A DNA stretch of 64,000 nucleotides from SIG480 sp045595365 (GTDB lineage: Bacteria; Bacillota; Clostridia; Oscillospirales; JAAYXM01), in contig JAZOAI010000005.1 of NCBI GenBank assembly GCA_045595365.1, positions 1 to 64,000 of the forward strand, given 5' to 3'. The stretch's first letter is position 1. Every line of letters starts with the position of its first letter. The notes under the pieces were generated by a model, which did no database searches, was not told the origin of the DNA, and saw nothing but the letters and a program-made list of their open reading frames with translations. Positions 7,111-15,720 of this stretch are shown in pieces. The position numbers and the translations under genes were made by a program.

Positions 7111-7944
7111 ATGGCTGTAAAAACGTTTAAACCGACGACTCCGTCAAGACGTAATATGACCGTTACAGACTATCAGGTCTTAAGTAACGTTAAGCCGGAA
7201 AAGAGCTTGCTTGAAAATCTCAGCAAGAACTCCGGCCGCAATAGCTACGGCAGAATCACCGTTCGTCATCGTGGCGGCGGCAACAAGCGCAAGTACAGAA
7301 TTATAGACTTCAAGCGTGATAAGATGGATATTCCGGCAGAGGTTCTTACTCTCGAGTATGACCCGAACCGCGGAGCATTCATTTCTCTCGTTCGTTACGA
7401 AGACGGTGAGAAGCGCTACATCATCGCACCGCATGACCTCAAGGTCGGCGACACGATTATCTCAAGTGCATCGGCTGACATCAAGCCGGGGAACGCACTC
7501 CCGATAATCAATATCCCGGTTGGTACAATCATCCACAACATCGAGCTTAACCCGGGGCGCGGCGCTCAGTTTGTTCGCGGCGCAGGCAACGCGGCACAGC
7601 TCATGGCTAAGGAAGACGGTATGGCTCTCGTAAGACTTCCGTCAGGCGAGCTTCGCAAGTTCCGCCTCAACTGCATGGCTACCATCGGTCAGGTTTCAAA
7701 CCTCGACCATGAAAACATCCAGATTGGTAAGGCAGGGCGCAAGCGCCATATGGGCATCCGCCCGACAGTTCGTGGTTCTGTTATGAACCCGTGTGACCAC
7801 CCGCACGGCGGCGGTGAGGGCAAGAGCCCGATCGGACGTCCGGGTCCTGTTACCCCCTGGGGTAAGCCGACTCTCGGTTACAAGACCCGCAAGAAGAAGA
7901 ACTTGTCCGATAAGTTCATCGTAAAGCGTCGCGGCGCGAAATAA
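7111..7944 (+). CDS. rplB: 50S ribosomal protein L2
   Basis: A 277-residue L2, the normal length, needed for subunit association and peptidyl-transferase function. Landmarks are RNSYGRITVRHRGGGNKRKYR near the N-terminus and the conserved C-terminal block NPCDHPHGGGEGKSPIG containing the essential histidine. AAGGAGG lies upstream of the ATG. It is followed 12 nt later by rpsS in the universal order. Confidence 0.97.
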   Translation: MAVKTFKPTTPSRRNMTVTDYQVLSNVKPEKSLLENLSKNSGRNSYGRITVRHRGGGNKRKYRIIDFKRDKMDIPAEVLTLEYDPNRGAFISLVRYEDGEKRYIIAPHDLKVGDTIISSASADIKPGNALPIINIPVGTIIHNIELNPGRGAQFVRGAGNAAQLMAKEDGMALVRLPSGELRKFRLNCMATIGQVSNLDHENIQIGKAGRKRHMGIRPTVRGSVMNPCDHPHGGGEGKSPIGRPGPVTPWGKPTLGYKTRKKKNLSDKFIVKRRGAK

Positions 7945-7956
7945 GGAGGCTAAAAA

Positions 7957-8235
7957 ATGAGCAGAAGTACAAAAAAAGGCCCCTTCGTTGCCCCGGAATT
8001 GATGAAGAGGGTTTTAGAGATGAACGAAAAGGGAGAAAAGAACGTTCTCAAGACATGGTCAAGAGCGTCTACAATCTTCCCGCAGTTTGTCGGTCATACA
8101 TTTGCCGTACACGACGGCAGAAAGCATGTTCCGGTCTATGTCACGGAGGATATGGTCGGTCATAAGCTCGGAGAATTTGCTCCGACTAGAACGTTCAAGG
8201 GTCACTCCGGCAGCAAGACCTCGAACACGAAGTAA
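7957..8235 (+). CDS. rpsS: 30S ribosomal protein S19
   Basis: A 92-residue S19 starting MSRSTKKGPFVAPEL, with the diagnostic WSRASTIFPQFVGHTFAVHDG and HKLGEFAPTRTFKGH blocks. It forms a complex with S13 at the top of the 30S head. AAGGAGG precedes the ATG, and it is closely spaced between rplB and rplV. Confidence 0.97.
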   Translation: MSRSTKKGPFVAPELMKRVLEMNEKGEKNVLKTWSRASTIFPQFVGHTFAVHDGRKHVPVYVTEDMVGHKLGEFAPTRTFKGHSGSKTSNTK

Positions 8236-8252
8236 GACAGGAGGAATCAGTG

Positions 8253-8588
8253 ATGGAAGCAACAGCAATTTTACGCTATGTACGCATTTCCCCGAGAAAG
8301 GTTAAGATAGTTGCTGACCTTATCCGTGGAAAGAGCATAGCGGAAGCCAACGCGATTTTGGCGCATACGCCCAAAGCCGCTTCCGAGCCGATCTTGAAGC
8401 TCCTTAAGAGCGCAGTTTCCAATGCGGAAGCCAATCACAGCATGAACGTTGAGAACCTCTACGTTTCTCAAATCTTTGCATGCCCCGGCCCGATTCTCAA
8501 GAGAATTATGCCGCGCGCGCAGGGCAGAGCTTTCAGAATCAACAAGAGAACCTCTCACATTACATTAGCTGTGGCTGAGAAGGATTAG
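8253..8588 (+). CDS. rplV: 50S ribosomal protein L22
   Basis: A 111-residue L22 (AILRYVRISPRKVKIVADLIRGK start, RAQGRAFRINKRTSHITL tail). Its beta hairpin lines the exit tunnel and is a site of macrolide resistance mutations in other bacteria. The ATG at 8253 is chosen because AGGAGG (8239-8244) is 8 nt away, as for other genes here; the in-frame GTG at 8250 would be only 5 nt away. Confidence 0.96.
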   Translation: MEATAILRYVRISPRKVKIVADLIRGKSIAEANAILAHTPKAASEPILKLLKSAVSNAEANHSMNVENLYVSQIFACPGPILKRIMPRAQGRAFRINKRTSHITLAVAEKD

Positions 8589-8605
8589 GTCAAGGAGGTA
8601 AGTTT

Positions 8606-9403
8606 ATGGGACAGAAAGTAAATCCCCACGGTCTTCGTGTGGGCGTTATAAAGAACTGGGATTCCCGTTGGTATGCTCGCGACGAAAAAGTCGGCGATCT
8701 CATCGTGGAAGACTACAAGATTCGTGAATATCTCAAAAATTTACTCTACAAAGCAGGCGTTCCCTGCATAGAGATTGAGCGTGACAGCAAGAAGGTCAGA
8801 ATCATGATTCACTGCAAGAGCCCCGGAATCGTAATCGGTCGCGGCGGTTCTGAAATCGAGAAGCTCCGCCTCTCGGTTGAGAAGATGATCGGAAAGCCGG
8901 TAGCACTCAACATTATTGAGATAAAGAACCCTGATGTCAACGCACAGCTCGTAGCTGAGAACATTGCAGAGCAGCTTGAGAAGAGAATCTCTTTCCGCCG
9001 CGCAATGAAGCAGTCAATGGGCCGCGCAATGCGCATGGGTGCAAAGGGCATCAAGATTTCAGTTTCCGGCCGTCTCGGCGGTGCTGAAATCGCAAGATCA
9101 GAACATTATCATGAGGGTATGATTCCGCTTCAGACACTTCGCGCTGACATCGACTACGGCTTTGCAGAAGCAAAGACAACATACGGTCGTATCGGCGTAA
9201 AGGTATGGGTATATAAGGGCGAAATTCTCCGCACAGGCGAGCGCGGACCGAGAACAATCGAGATTCCGAAGCCGCATGAAGAGCGTCGTGAGCGCCGCGA
9301 CCGTCGCAATGGCGACCGCCGTCCGGCAAACGGCCAGCGCAGAGAAGGCCGCGCCCCGTCTGACAGAGGAAATGCTCCTCGTAGGGAAGGAGGCGGCAAG
9401 TAA
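8606..9403 (+). CDS. rpsC: 30S ribosomal protein S3 with long basic C-terminal tail
   Basis: A 265-residue S3 with N-terminal region, KH domain (GIVIGRGGSEIEKLR near residues 73-87) and C-terminal domain ending around TIEIPKPHEE. It is longer than the roughly 218-233 residues common in model bacteria because of a tail of some 40 residues rich in Arg, Gly and Asn after PHEERRERR. The tail is probably disordered and may contact mRNA at the entry channel, which is an inference. The stop overlaps the rplP start by one base. Confidence 0.96.
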   Translation: MGQKVNPHGLRVGVIKNWDSRWYARDEKVGDLIVEDYKIREYLKNLLYKAGVPCIEIERDSKKVRIMIHCKSPGIVIGRGGSEIEKLRLSVEKMIGKPVALNIIEIKNPDVNAQLVAENIAEQLEKRISFRRAMKQSMGRAMRMGAKGIKISVSGRLGGAEIARSEHYHEGMIPLQTLRADIDYGFAEAKTTYGRIGVKVWVYKGEILRTGERGPRTIEIPKPHEERRERRDRRNGDRRPANGQRREGRAPSDRGNAPRREGGGK

Positions 9404-9837
9404 TGCTTCTGCCTAAGAGAGTAAAATACCGCAGAGTACACCGTGGCCGTTTAAAGGGAAAGGCTACTCGCGGAAACACAGTAACATACGGTGAGTTTGG
9501 CTTGATGGCTACTGAGCCGGCATGGATCAAGAGCAATCAGATAGAAGCCGCCCGTATCGCTATGACACGTTACATTAAGCGTGGCGGACAGGTTTGGATC
9601 AAGATTTTCCCTGATAAGCCTGTCACAGAGAAGCCTGCTGAAACACGAATGGGTTCCGGTAAAGGTTCACCTGAATATTGGGTAGCCGTTGTTAAGCCGG
9701 GCCGCGTAATGTTCGAAATCGGCGGCGTTTCAGAGGAGCTTGCACGTGAGGCGCTTCGTCTTGCATCACATAAGCTTCCGGTTAAGTGTAAGTTTGTAAA
9801 GAAAGACGATAATCTCGAGACTGGTGGTGACAATTAA
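9403..9837 (+). CDS. rplP: 50S ribosomal protein L16
   Basis: A 144-residue L16 (MLLPKRVKYRRVHRGRLKG start), which contacts the A-site tRNA elbow. The block RGGQVWIKIFPDKPVTEKPAETRMGSGKG is conserved. Start and stop are both of the overlapping TAATG type with rpsC and rpmC, so rpsC-rplP-rpmC are likely translated by coupling. Confidence 0.97.
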   Translation: MLLPKRVKYRRVHRGRLKGKATRGNTVTYGEFGLMATEPAWIKSNQIEAARIAMTRYIKRGGQVWIKIFPDKPVTEKPAETRMGSGKGSPEYWVAVVKPGRVMFEIGGVSEELAREALRLASHKLPVKCKFVKKDDNLETGGDN

Positions 9838-10031
9838 TGAAGGCAAAAGAGATACGTGATATGTCCCGCGACGAGATGGTCACAAAGCTTGAAGAGCTCA
9901 AGAAGGATCTCTTCAACCTCAGATTCCAGCACGCTACAAATCAGCTGGATAACCCCATCAAAATTGTCGCCGTGAAGAGAGATATTGCCCGAATCAATAC
10001 CATTATCCGTGAGAAGGAAATCTCTCAGTAA
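9837..10031 (+). CDS. rpmC: 50S ribosomal protein L29
   Basis: A 64-residue L29 (MKAKEIRDMSRDEMVTKLEELKKDLFNLRFQ), two antiparallel helices near the tunnel exit next to L23. It shares one base with the rplP stop. A 47-nt gap precedes rpsQ. Confidence 0.95.
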   Translation: MKAKEIRDMSRDEMVTKLEELKKDLFNLRFQHATNQLDNPIKIVAVKRDIARINTIIREKEISQ

Positions 10032-10078
10032 TTTGAAAAGCCGCAAAAGCGGTATAGATGAGGAGGTTTGCAAAAGCA

Positions 10079-10336
10079 ATGAGTGAAAGAGCTTTCCGCA
10101 AAACACGAGTAGGAAAAGTTGTTTCTGACAAGATGGACAAGACTTGCGTCGTTGCTATCGAGGACAGAGTTCAGCATCCGCTCTATAAGAAAATCATAAA
10201 AAGAACATTGAAGCTTAAGGTACACGACGAGAACAACGAGTGTGCAATAGGCGATAGAATCAAGATTATGGAGACACGTCCGCTTTCAAAGGATAAGAGA
10301 TGGCGTTTAGTTGAGATAATCGAGAAAGCACAGTAA
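10079..10336 (+). CDS. rpsQ: 30S ribosomal protein S17
   Basis: An 85-residue S17 with RKTRVGKVVSDKMDKTCVVAIEDRVQHPLYKK, a primary binder of the 16S 5' domain. The family N-terminus supports ATG at 10079 (MSERAFRK). An ATG at 10058 would lie upstream of AGGAGG (10061-10066) and is unlikely. The ribosome-binding site is 12 nt from the chosen start, slightly long. Confidence 0.95.
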   Translation: MSERAFRKTRVGKVVSDKMDKTCVVAIEDRVQHPLYKKIIKRTLKLKVHDENNECAIGDRIKIMETRPLSKDKRWRLVEIIEKAQ

Positions 10337-10350
10337 GGAGGTAGGGAACT

Positions 10351-10719
10351 GTGGTACAACAGGAAACCATACTCAAAGTTGCGGATAACACAGGCGCTAA
10401 AGAGATTAAATGCATTCGCGTTCTCGGCGGCTCCATGCGTAGATACGGTAACATCGGTGATGTTATAGTAGCTTCCGTACGTAAAGCAAATCCGGGCGGT
10501 GTTGTCAAAAAGGGTGAGGTTGTCCGCGCAGTAATCGTGCGTTCTGCTAAGGGCGTGCGTCGTGCAGACGGCACATACATCCGCTTTGACGAGAACGCTG
10601 CGGTTATTATCAAAGAGGATAAAAACCCGAGAGGAACTCGTATTTTTGGCCCGGTCGCAAGAGAGCTTCGTGACAAAGACTACATGAAGATCTTGTCGCT
10701 CGCGCCGGAAGTCCTTTAA
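10351..10719 (+). CDS. rplN: 50S ribosomal protein L14
   Basis: A 122-residue L14 of standard length starting with GTG (MVQQETILKVADNTGAKEI), AAGGAGG 9 nt upstream. It lies at the subunit interface and binds the silencing factor RsfS. Conserved segments include RYGNIGDVIVASVRKANPGG and the C-terminal FGPVARELRDK. Confidence 0.97.
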   Translation: MVQQETILKVADNTGAKEIKCIRVLGGSMRRYGNIGDVIVASVRKANPGGVVKKGEVVRAVIVRSAKGVRRADGTYIRFDENAAVIIKEDKNPRGTRIFGPVARELRDKDYMKILSLAPEVL

Positions 10720-10735
10720 TGGAGGAATCCAGAAG

Positions 10736-11056
10736 ATGAATAGTTTAAATGTTAAGAAGGGCGACACAGTAGTCGTCTTAGCCGGTAAAGATAAGGGCAA
10801 GCGCGGCAAGGTTATGTCAGCTAACCCCACAAAGGGTCGTGTTATTGTTGAAGGAGTCAATATGGCTACCGTTCACGTAAGCGCTCAGAAGAGTGGCGGT
10901 AAGGATTCAGGCATAATCCGCCGTGAAGCATCAATTGACGTTTCAAACGTTATGCGTGTTTGCCCGAAATGCAATGAGCCGACCCGTCTCGGACACAAGT
11001 TCCTTGACGACGGTTCCAAGGTCTCCGTCTGCAAGAAGTGCGGCGAGACAATATAA
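10736..11056 (+). CDS. rplX: 50S ribosomal protein L24 with C-terminal zinc ribbon
   Basis: A 106-residue L24 with a KOW motif (KKGDTVVVLAGKDKGKRGKV, residues 7-26) that initiates 50S assembly. The C-terminal segment carries two CxxC pairs, Cys76/Cys79 in CPKCNEPTRLG and Cys99/Cys102 in CKKCGETI, the zinc-ribbon form seen in many Clostridia. Confidence 0.96.
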   Translation: MNSLNVKKGDTVVVLAGKDKGKRGKVMSANPTKGRVIVEGVNMATVHVSAQKSGGKDSGIIRREASIDVSNVMRVCPKCNEPTRLGHKFLDDGSKVSVCKKCGETI

Positions 11057-11071
11057 GAGAGGAGACGTAAG

Positions 11072-11614
11072 ATGTCAAGATTACACGATTTATACAAGGC
11101 TTCTGTTGCTCCGGCTCTTATGAAGAAGTTCTCCTACAAGAGCCCGATGCAGATTCCGAAGATTGACAAAATCATCGTCAACGTAGGCTGCGGTGAAGCT
11201 CGTGACAATTCAAAAGTTCTTGATGCTGTTATTTCTGATATTTCAGCAATCACAGGTCAGAAGGCAACTGTTACAAAGGCGAAAAAGTCAGTTGCTAACT
11301 TCAAAGTCCGTGAAGGTATGCCGATAGGCGCAAAGGTTACTCTCCGTGCAGAGCGCATGTGGGAATTCCTTGACAGGCTTATCAACGTAGCTCTCCCGCG
11401 TGTTCGTGACTTCCGTGGAATCAACCCGAATGCTTTCGACGGTCGCGGAAACTACGCTCTCGGTCTTCGTGAGCAGCTCATTTTCCCGGAAATTGAGTAT
11501 GACAAAATAGACAAAATCCGCGGAATGGACATAGTAATATGCACAACCGCAAAGACAGACGAAGAAGCACGTGAGCTCCTTTCGCTCATCGGCGCTCCGT
11601 TCGCCAAGAATTAG
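11072..11614 (+). CDS. rplE: 50S ribosomal protein L5
   Basis: A 180-residue L5, which brings 5S rRNA into the large subunit and contacts S13 in bridge B1b. Conserved segments: PKIDKIIVNVGCGEA, KAKKSVANFKVREGMPIG and RDFRGINPNAFDGRGNY. Spacing to rplX and rpsZ is 14-15 nt with strong ribosome-binding sites. Confidence 0.97.
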   Translation: MSRLHDLYKASVAPALMKKFSYKSPMQIPKIDKIIVNVGCGEARDNSKVLDAVISDISAITGQKATVTKAKKSVANFKVREGMPIGAKVTLRAERMWEFLDRLINVALPRVRDFRGINPNAFDGRGNYALGLREQLIFPEIEYDKIDKIRGMDIVICTTAKTDEEARELLSLIGAPFAKN

Positions 11615-11628
11615 GAGGGTAAGGACTT

Positions 11629-11814
11629 ATGGCAAAGAAAGCAATGATTCTTAAGCAGCAGAATGAGCCCAAATTCTCTACCCGTTATTACAACAGGTGC
11701 AAGATCTGCGGCAGACCGCATGCATATCTCCGCGATTTCGGCATTTGCCGTATCTGCTTTAGAGAGCTTGCATACAAGGGTCAGATTCCGGGCGTTAAGA
11801 AAGCCAGCTGGTAA
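11629..11814 (+). CDS. rpsZ: 30S ribosomal protein S14 type Z (zinc-binding)
   Basis: A 61-residue short S14 with a four-cysteine zinc site: Cys24/Cys27 (CKICGRPHAY) and Cys40/Cys43 (CRICFREL). Many Bacillota carry a second zinc-free paralogue for zinc starvation; none is in this window. An 81-nt gap to rpsH follows. Confidence 0.97.
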   Translation: MAKKAMILKQQNEPKFSTRYYNRCKICGRPHAYLRDFGICRICFRELAYKGQIPGVKKASW

Positions 11815-11895
11815 AAATCAGATACAGCACAAGAAAGTAATGGGCTAACACATAGCTCGGATTAAATTTTGACTTCTCTAAAGGAGGTAAGACAA

Positions 11896-12291
11896 ATGCA
11901 AATAACAGATCCTATCGCGGATATGTTAACCCGCATCAGAAATGCTAACGCGGCTCGTCATGCAACAGTTGATGTTCCCGCGTCTAACATGAAGAAGGCT
12001 ATCGCCGAGATTCTTCTCGACGAAGGCTACATCAAGAATTATCAAGTTATTCCGGATGGCGGACAGGGTACAATTAAGATCACTCTTAAGTACAACGATA
12101 AAGAGCAGGTTATCAAAGGTCTTCGTCGTGTCTCCAAGCCCGGACTTCGCGTCTACGTCGGAGCTGAAGATTTGCCCCGTGTTCTCAAAGGGCTCGGCAT
12201 CGCAATCATTTCAACTTCCAAGGGCGTTATGACGGATAAGAAGGCAAGAGCCGCAAACATCGGCGGTGAAGTCCTTGCATTTATCTGGTAA
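11896..12291 (+). CDS. rpsH: 30S ribosomal protein S8
   Basis: A 131-residue S8 (MQITDPIADMLTRIRNANAARH). It binds 16S helix 21, and in E. coli it represses the spc operon. ATG 11896 is chosen with AAGGAGG 8 nt upstream; an in-frame TTG at 11869 precedes the ribosome-binding site. The C-terminal STSKGVMTDKKARAANIGGE block is typical. Confidence 0.97.
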   Translation: MQITDPIADMLTRIRNANAARHATVDVPASNMKKAIAEILLDEGYIKNYQVIPDGGQGTIKITLKYNDKEQVIKGLRRVSKPGLRVYVGAEDLPRVLKGLGIAIISTSKGVMTDKKARAANIGGEVLAFIW

Positions 12292-12305
12292 GGAGGAACC
12301 GAATA

Positions 12306-12854
12306 ATGTCACGTATAGGAAGATCACCCATAGCAATTCCTGCAGGAGTTACAGTTACTGTAGGTAACGGTAATGAAGTTACCGTCAAGGGACCTAAGGG
12401 AACTCTTACTCAGACTCTCCACGCAGATATGATTATCACCGTCGAGGGCAGTGAAGTAAAGGTTGCGCGTCCCAGCGAGACAAAGGAGCATAAGAGCCTC
12501 CACGGTCTCACAAGAACCCTTATTAACAATATGGTTATCGGTGTAACCGAGGGTTACAGCAAGGAGCTTGATGTTAACGGCGTAGGTTACCGTGTTGCAA
12601 AGCAGGGTAAGCAGCTTGTTATGAATCTCGGTTATTCACATCAGGTTTTCGTTGATGAAATCCCGGGAATCACTCTTGATGCTCCGAACCCGAACAAGAT
12701 TATTGTCAGCGGTGCTGACAAGCAGGTCGTCGGTCAGATTGCGGCTGAAATCCGCGAGAAGAGACCGCCGGAACCTTACAAGGGCAAGGGAATCAAGTAT
12801 GTTGATGAGGTTATCCGCCGCAAGGAAGGTAAAGCCGGCGGCAAGAAGAAGTAA
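12306..12854 (+). CDS. rplF: 50S ribosomal protein L6
   Basis: A 182-residue L6 with two repeated alpha/beta domains (MSRIGRSPIAIPAGV start; EIREKRPPEPYKGKGIKYVDEVIRRKEGK tail). It lies near the factor-binding site and sarcin-ricin loop. The lysine-rich C-terminus ends AGGKKK. It is 14 nt after rpsH and 16 nt before rplR. Confidence 0.97.
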   Translation: MSRIGRSPIAIPAGVTVTVGNGNEVTVKGPKGTLTQTLHADMIITVEGSEVKVARPSETKEHKSLHGLTRTLINNMVIGVTEGYSKELDVNGVGYRVAKQGKQLVMNLGYSHQVFVDEIPGITLDAPNPNKIIVSGADKQVVGQIAAEIREKRPPEPYKGKGIKYVDEVIRRKEGKAGGKKK

Positions 12855-12870
12855 AGAGAGGTGCGCTTAA

Positions 12871-13230
12871 ATGGTATCCAAAGTTGATTCAAACAAAAAG
12901 CGCTTGATTCGCCACAAGAGAGTTCGCGCGAAGATAAGCGGAACAGCCGAGCGTCCTCGCCTTAACGTTTTCCGTAGCTTGTCGAACATCTATGCTCAGA
13001 TTATCGACGATACAACAGGTAACACCCTTGTATCAGCAAGCTCTGTTGAAAGCGGTTTTGAGGGCAACGGCGGCAACAAAGAAGCTGCCAAGAAGGTCGG
13101 CGCAATGATTGCCGAGAGAGCAAAGGCAAAAGGCATAACTGAGGTTGTTTTTGACCGCGGCGGTTATGTTTACCACGGACGTGTAAAAGAACTTGCAGAA
13201 GGCGCTCGCGAGGGCGGACTTCAGTTTTAA
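12871..13230 (+). CDS. rplR: 50S ribosomal protein L18
   Basis: A 119-residue L18 that binds 5S rRNA with L5 (RHKRVRAKISGTAERPRLNVFRSLSNIYAQIIDD; C-terminal FDRGGYVYHGRVKELAEGAREGGLQF). The start ATG follows AGAGAGGTG. Standard spc-operon position. Confidence 0.97.
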   Translation: MVSKVDSNKKRLIRHKRVRAKISGTAERPRLNVFRSLSNIYAQIIDDTTGNTLVSASSVESGFEGNGGNKEAAKKVGAMIAERAKAKGITEVVFDRGGYVYHGRVKELAEGAREGGLQF

Positions 13231-13251
13231 TCGGGAGGAGGTAAGATTTTT

Positions 13252-13749
13252 ATGGCAGGAAGATTTGAAGAAAGAAACGATGAGTTTCAGGAAAGAGTCG
13301 TATCTCTTAACCGAGTATCTAAAACCGTTAAGGGTGGTCGTATCTTTAAGTTCGCAGCGCTCGTAGTTGTCGGTGACGGCAAGGGCACTGTCGGCTTCGG
13401 ACTCGGCAAAGCAGCTGAAGTTCCGGATGCAATCCGCAAGGGTATTGAGGACGCGAAAAAGAACCTGGTAAAAATCGCGCTTTTGGGCACAACAATTCCG
13501 CACGAGGTCGTTGGTATCTTTGGTGCAGGAAAGGTGCTTCTTAAGCCGGCAGCTCCCGGTACCGGTGTTATCGCCGGAGGTCCTGTTCGTGCGGTTTTAG
13601 AGGTTGCAGGTATTCGTGATATTCGTACGAAGTGCCTCCGCTCCAACAATCCGCAGAATGTTGTTACTGCTACAATGGAGGGTCTTAAGTCTCTTCGTGT
13701 TGCTGAGGATGTTGCAGTCCTTCGCGGAAAAGCAGTTGACGAAATTTAA
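13252..13749 (+). CDS. rpsE: 30S ribosomal protein S5
   Basis: A 165-residue S5, important for decoding accuracy. The double-stranded-RNA-binding-like N-terminal half has KGGRIFKFAALVVVGDGKGTVGFGLGKA; the C-terminal half has the LKPAAPGTGVIAGGPVRAVLE motif. GGGAGGAGG lies upstream of the ATG. Followed by the short rpmD gene. Confidence 0.97.
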   Translation: MAGRFEERNDEFQERVVSLNRVSKTVKGGRIFKFAALVVVGDGKGTVGFGLGKAAEVPDAIRKGIEDAKKNLVKIALLGTTIPHEVVGIFGAGKVLLKPAAPGTGVIAGGPVRAVLEVAGIRDIRTKCLRSNNPQNVVTATMEGLKSLRVAEDVAVLRGKAVDEI

Positions 13750-13770
13750 GATTAGTAGGAGGGCAAAGTA

Positions 13771-13950
13771 GTGTCTCAACTTAAAATAACGCTCACCAAA
13801 AGCTTGGTTGGCAGAATTGATAAGCACATTGCCACCGCCAAATCGCTTGGCCTTAAAAAGGTCAATAACGTTACAGTGCAGCCTGACAATGCGCAGACTC
13901 GTGGCAAGATAGCTCAGATTTCTTATCTTGTCAAGGTCGAAGAAGTTTAA
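13771..13950 (+). CDS. rpmD: 50S ribosomal protein L30
   Basis: A 59-residue L30 starting at GTG 13771, with AGGAGGG (13757-13763) upstream. The translation begins MSQLKITLTKSLVGRIDKH and ends SYLVKVEEV before TAA at 13948-13950. The family core GLKKVNNVTVQPDNAQTRG is present. It fills the 216-nt gap between rpsE and rplO exactly where L30 belongs. Confidence 0.95.
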   Translation: MSQLKITLTKSLVGRIDKHIATAKSLGLKKVNNVTVQPDNAQTRGKIAQISYLVKVEEV

Positions 13951-13965
13951 TAGGGAGGTGTAGCT

Positions 13966-14406
13966 ATGAAACTGCACGAATTATCTCCCGCAGCAGGCTC
14001 TGTCAGCGACGTTAAGCGTAAGGGCAGGGGTCCCGGCTCGGGCAATGGCAAAACAGCGGGAAAAGGTCATAAGGGTCAGAACGCGAGATCCGGCGGCGGT
14101 GTCCGTATCGGATTCGAAGGCGGTCAGATGCCTATTACCAGACGTCTCCCGAAGCGTGGTTTTAACAATATCTTTGCAAAGAAGTACGCAATAGTTAATG
14201 TCGATGCTCTCAACGCATTCGACAACGGCGCCTTTGTAGGTGTCGAAGAGCTCCTTGCTAAGAAGATTATCCGTAAGGCTGAAGACGGCCTCCGTGTTCT
14301 CGGAAACGGTGATCTCAAAAAGAAGCTTACAGTAAAAGCTAATGCTTTCTCCGAATCGGCAAAGGCAAAGATTGAAGCCGCCGGAGGGAAGGTCGAGGTG
14401 GTCTAA
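13966..14406 (+). CDS. rplO: 50S ribosomal protein L15
   Basis: A 146-residue L15, a late-assembly 50S protein. The glycine-rich N-terminal extension (KGRGPGSGNGKTAGKGHKGQ) and the GGQMPITRRLPKRGF motif are typical. The stop codon abuts the secY start with no gap. Confidence 0.97.
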   Translation: MKLHELSPAAGSVSDVKRKGRGPGSGNGKTAGKGHKGQNARSGGGVRIGFEGGQMPITRRLPKRGFNNIFAKKYAIVNVDALNAFDNGAFVGVEELLAKKIIRKAEDGLRVLGNGDLKKKLTVKANAFSESAKAKIEAAGGKVEVV

Positions 14407-15705
14407 TTGTTTACTACAATTAAGAACGCATGGAAAGTTCCTGAGCTTCGCAGCAAGATGATATTCACGCTTATATGCCTTTTCATCTTCAGGCTTGGCT
14501 CTGCAATCCCGGTTCCGTTTATAAATTCTGAACTCTTAAGCGGTCTTTTTGACACTTACGGCAATACTATTTTCGGATTTATGAACGTTATGTCCGGTGG
14601 TGCTTTCGAACAGGCTAAGATATTCGCGCTGTCCATTCAGCCGTATATCAACGCATCAATCATTATGCAGCTTTTAGCAGTTGCAATTCCTGCTCTTGAG
14701 CGTCTTTCAAAGGAAGGCGGCGAAGAGGGCAAGAAGAAAATCGCATCAATCACTCGCTATGTCACAATTGCAATAGCTCTTCTCCAGGGGTTTGCTTACT
14801 ATTCATTGCTCAAGAACGGCGCAGGTACAGGCACAAGCTTTATCGACGTTCAGGGCTTGAACGGAACCTTGGTTGCTATCTCAATTATCGCATCCTTCAC
14901 AGCAGGTTCAGCGTTTATTATGTGGCTTGGTGAGCAGATCACGGAGCATGGTATTGGAAACGGAATCTCAATGATTCTTTTCGTAAGTATCATTTCCCGT
15001 GTATACCCTGCGATTCAGTCTCTTATCGGTAACTATGCAAACCTTCAGTGGTATGGAATCGGTGCAATTATCGTTGTATTCCTTGCAGTAATCGCGTTCA
15101 TCATCTTCTTTGATGGTGCAGAGCGCAGACTTTCCATCCAGTATGCAAAGCGCGTAGTTGGCCGTAAGATGTACGGCGGCCGCAGCACACATCTGCCGAT
15201 TAAAGTAAATATGTCAGGCGTTATGCCTATCATCTTTGCATCAAGTATTGCGACTTTCCCGGCTACAATTGCTGCGTTCTTCCCGAATAAGAGCGGCTTC
15301 TGGCAGTTTATGCTGGATAAGGTCTTTGCTCCGAACAGCTGGCCGTATGCAGTTATCTACCTCATTCTCATCGTAGCATTCAGCTATTTCTACGCAGCTA
15401 TTCAGTACAACCCGACTGAAATTGCAAATAACCTTAAAAACAACGGCGGATTTCTTCCGGGCTTCCGTCCGGGCAAGCCGACTGCTGATTTTATAACAAA
15501 GGTTATGAACAAGATTACGCTCTTTGGCGCATTGTTCCTCGGTGTTGTAGCAGTTCTTCCGATTGTCGTCGGAAACTTCACACCGGGCATCAACCTCTCA
15601 ATCGGCGGTACTTCGGTACTCATCGTTGTAGGTGTTGCGCTTGAAACAGTAAAGCAGCTCGAATCTCAGCTTATGATGAGAAACTATAAGGGCTTCCTTG
15701 AATAG
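14407..15705 (+). CDS. secY: preprotein translocase channel subunit SecY
   Basis: A 432-residue SecY with ten expected TM helices, forming the SecYEG channel for export of unfolded proteins and membrane insertion. Landmarks are the plug and lateral gate regions (FGFMNVMSGGAFEQAKIFAL), GNGISMILFVSII, and the C-terminal cytosolic loops including YYFYAAIQYNPTEIANNLK-like residues. It starts with TTG directly after the rplO stop, with GAGGTGG in the rplO end as ribosome-binding site. That arrangement points to coupled, perhaps reduced, translation. Confidence 0.96.
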   Translation: MFTTIKNAWKVPELRSKMIFTLICLFIFRLGSAIPVPFINSELLSGLFDTYGNTIFGFMNVMSGGAFEQAKIFALSIQPYINASIIMQLLAVAIPALERLSKEGGEEGKKKIASITRYVTIAIALLQGFAYYSLLKNGAGTGTSFIDVQGLNGTLVAISIIASFTAGSAFIMWLGEQITEHGIGNGISMILFVSIISRVYPAIQSLIGNYANLQWYGIGAIIVVFLAVIAFIIFFDGAERRLSIQYAKRVVGRKMYGGRSTHLPIKVNMSGVMPIIFASSIATFPATIAAFFPNKSGFWQFMLDKVFAPNSWPYAVIYLILIVAFSYFYAAIQYNPTEIANNLKNNGGFLPGFRPGKPTADFITKVMNKITLFGALFLGVVAVLPIVVGNFTPGINLSIGGTSVLIVVGVALETVKQLESQLMMRNYKGFLE

Positions 15706-15720
15706 GAGGGCAAACGCAAA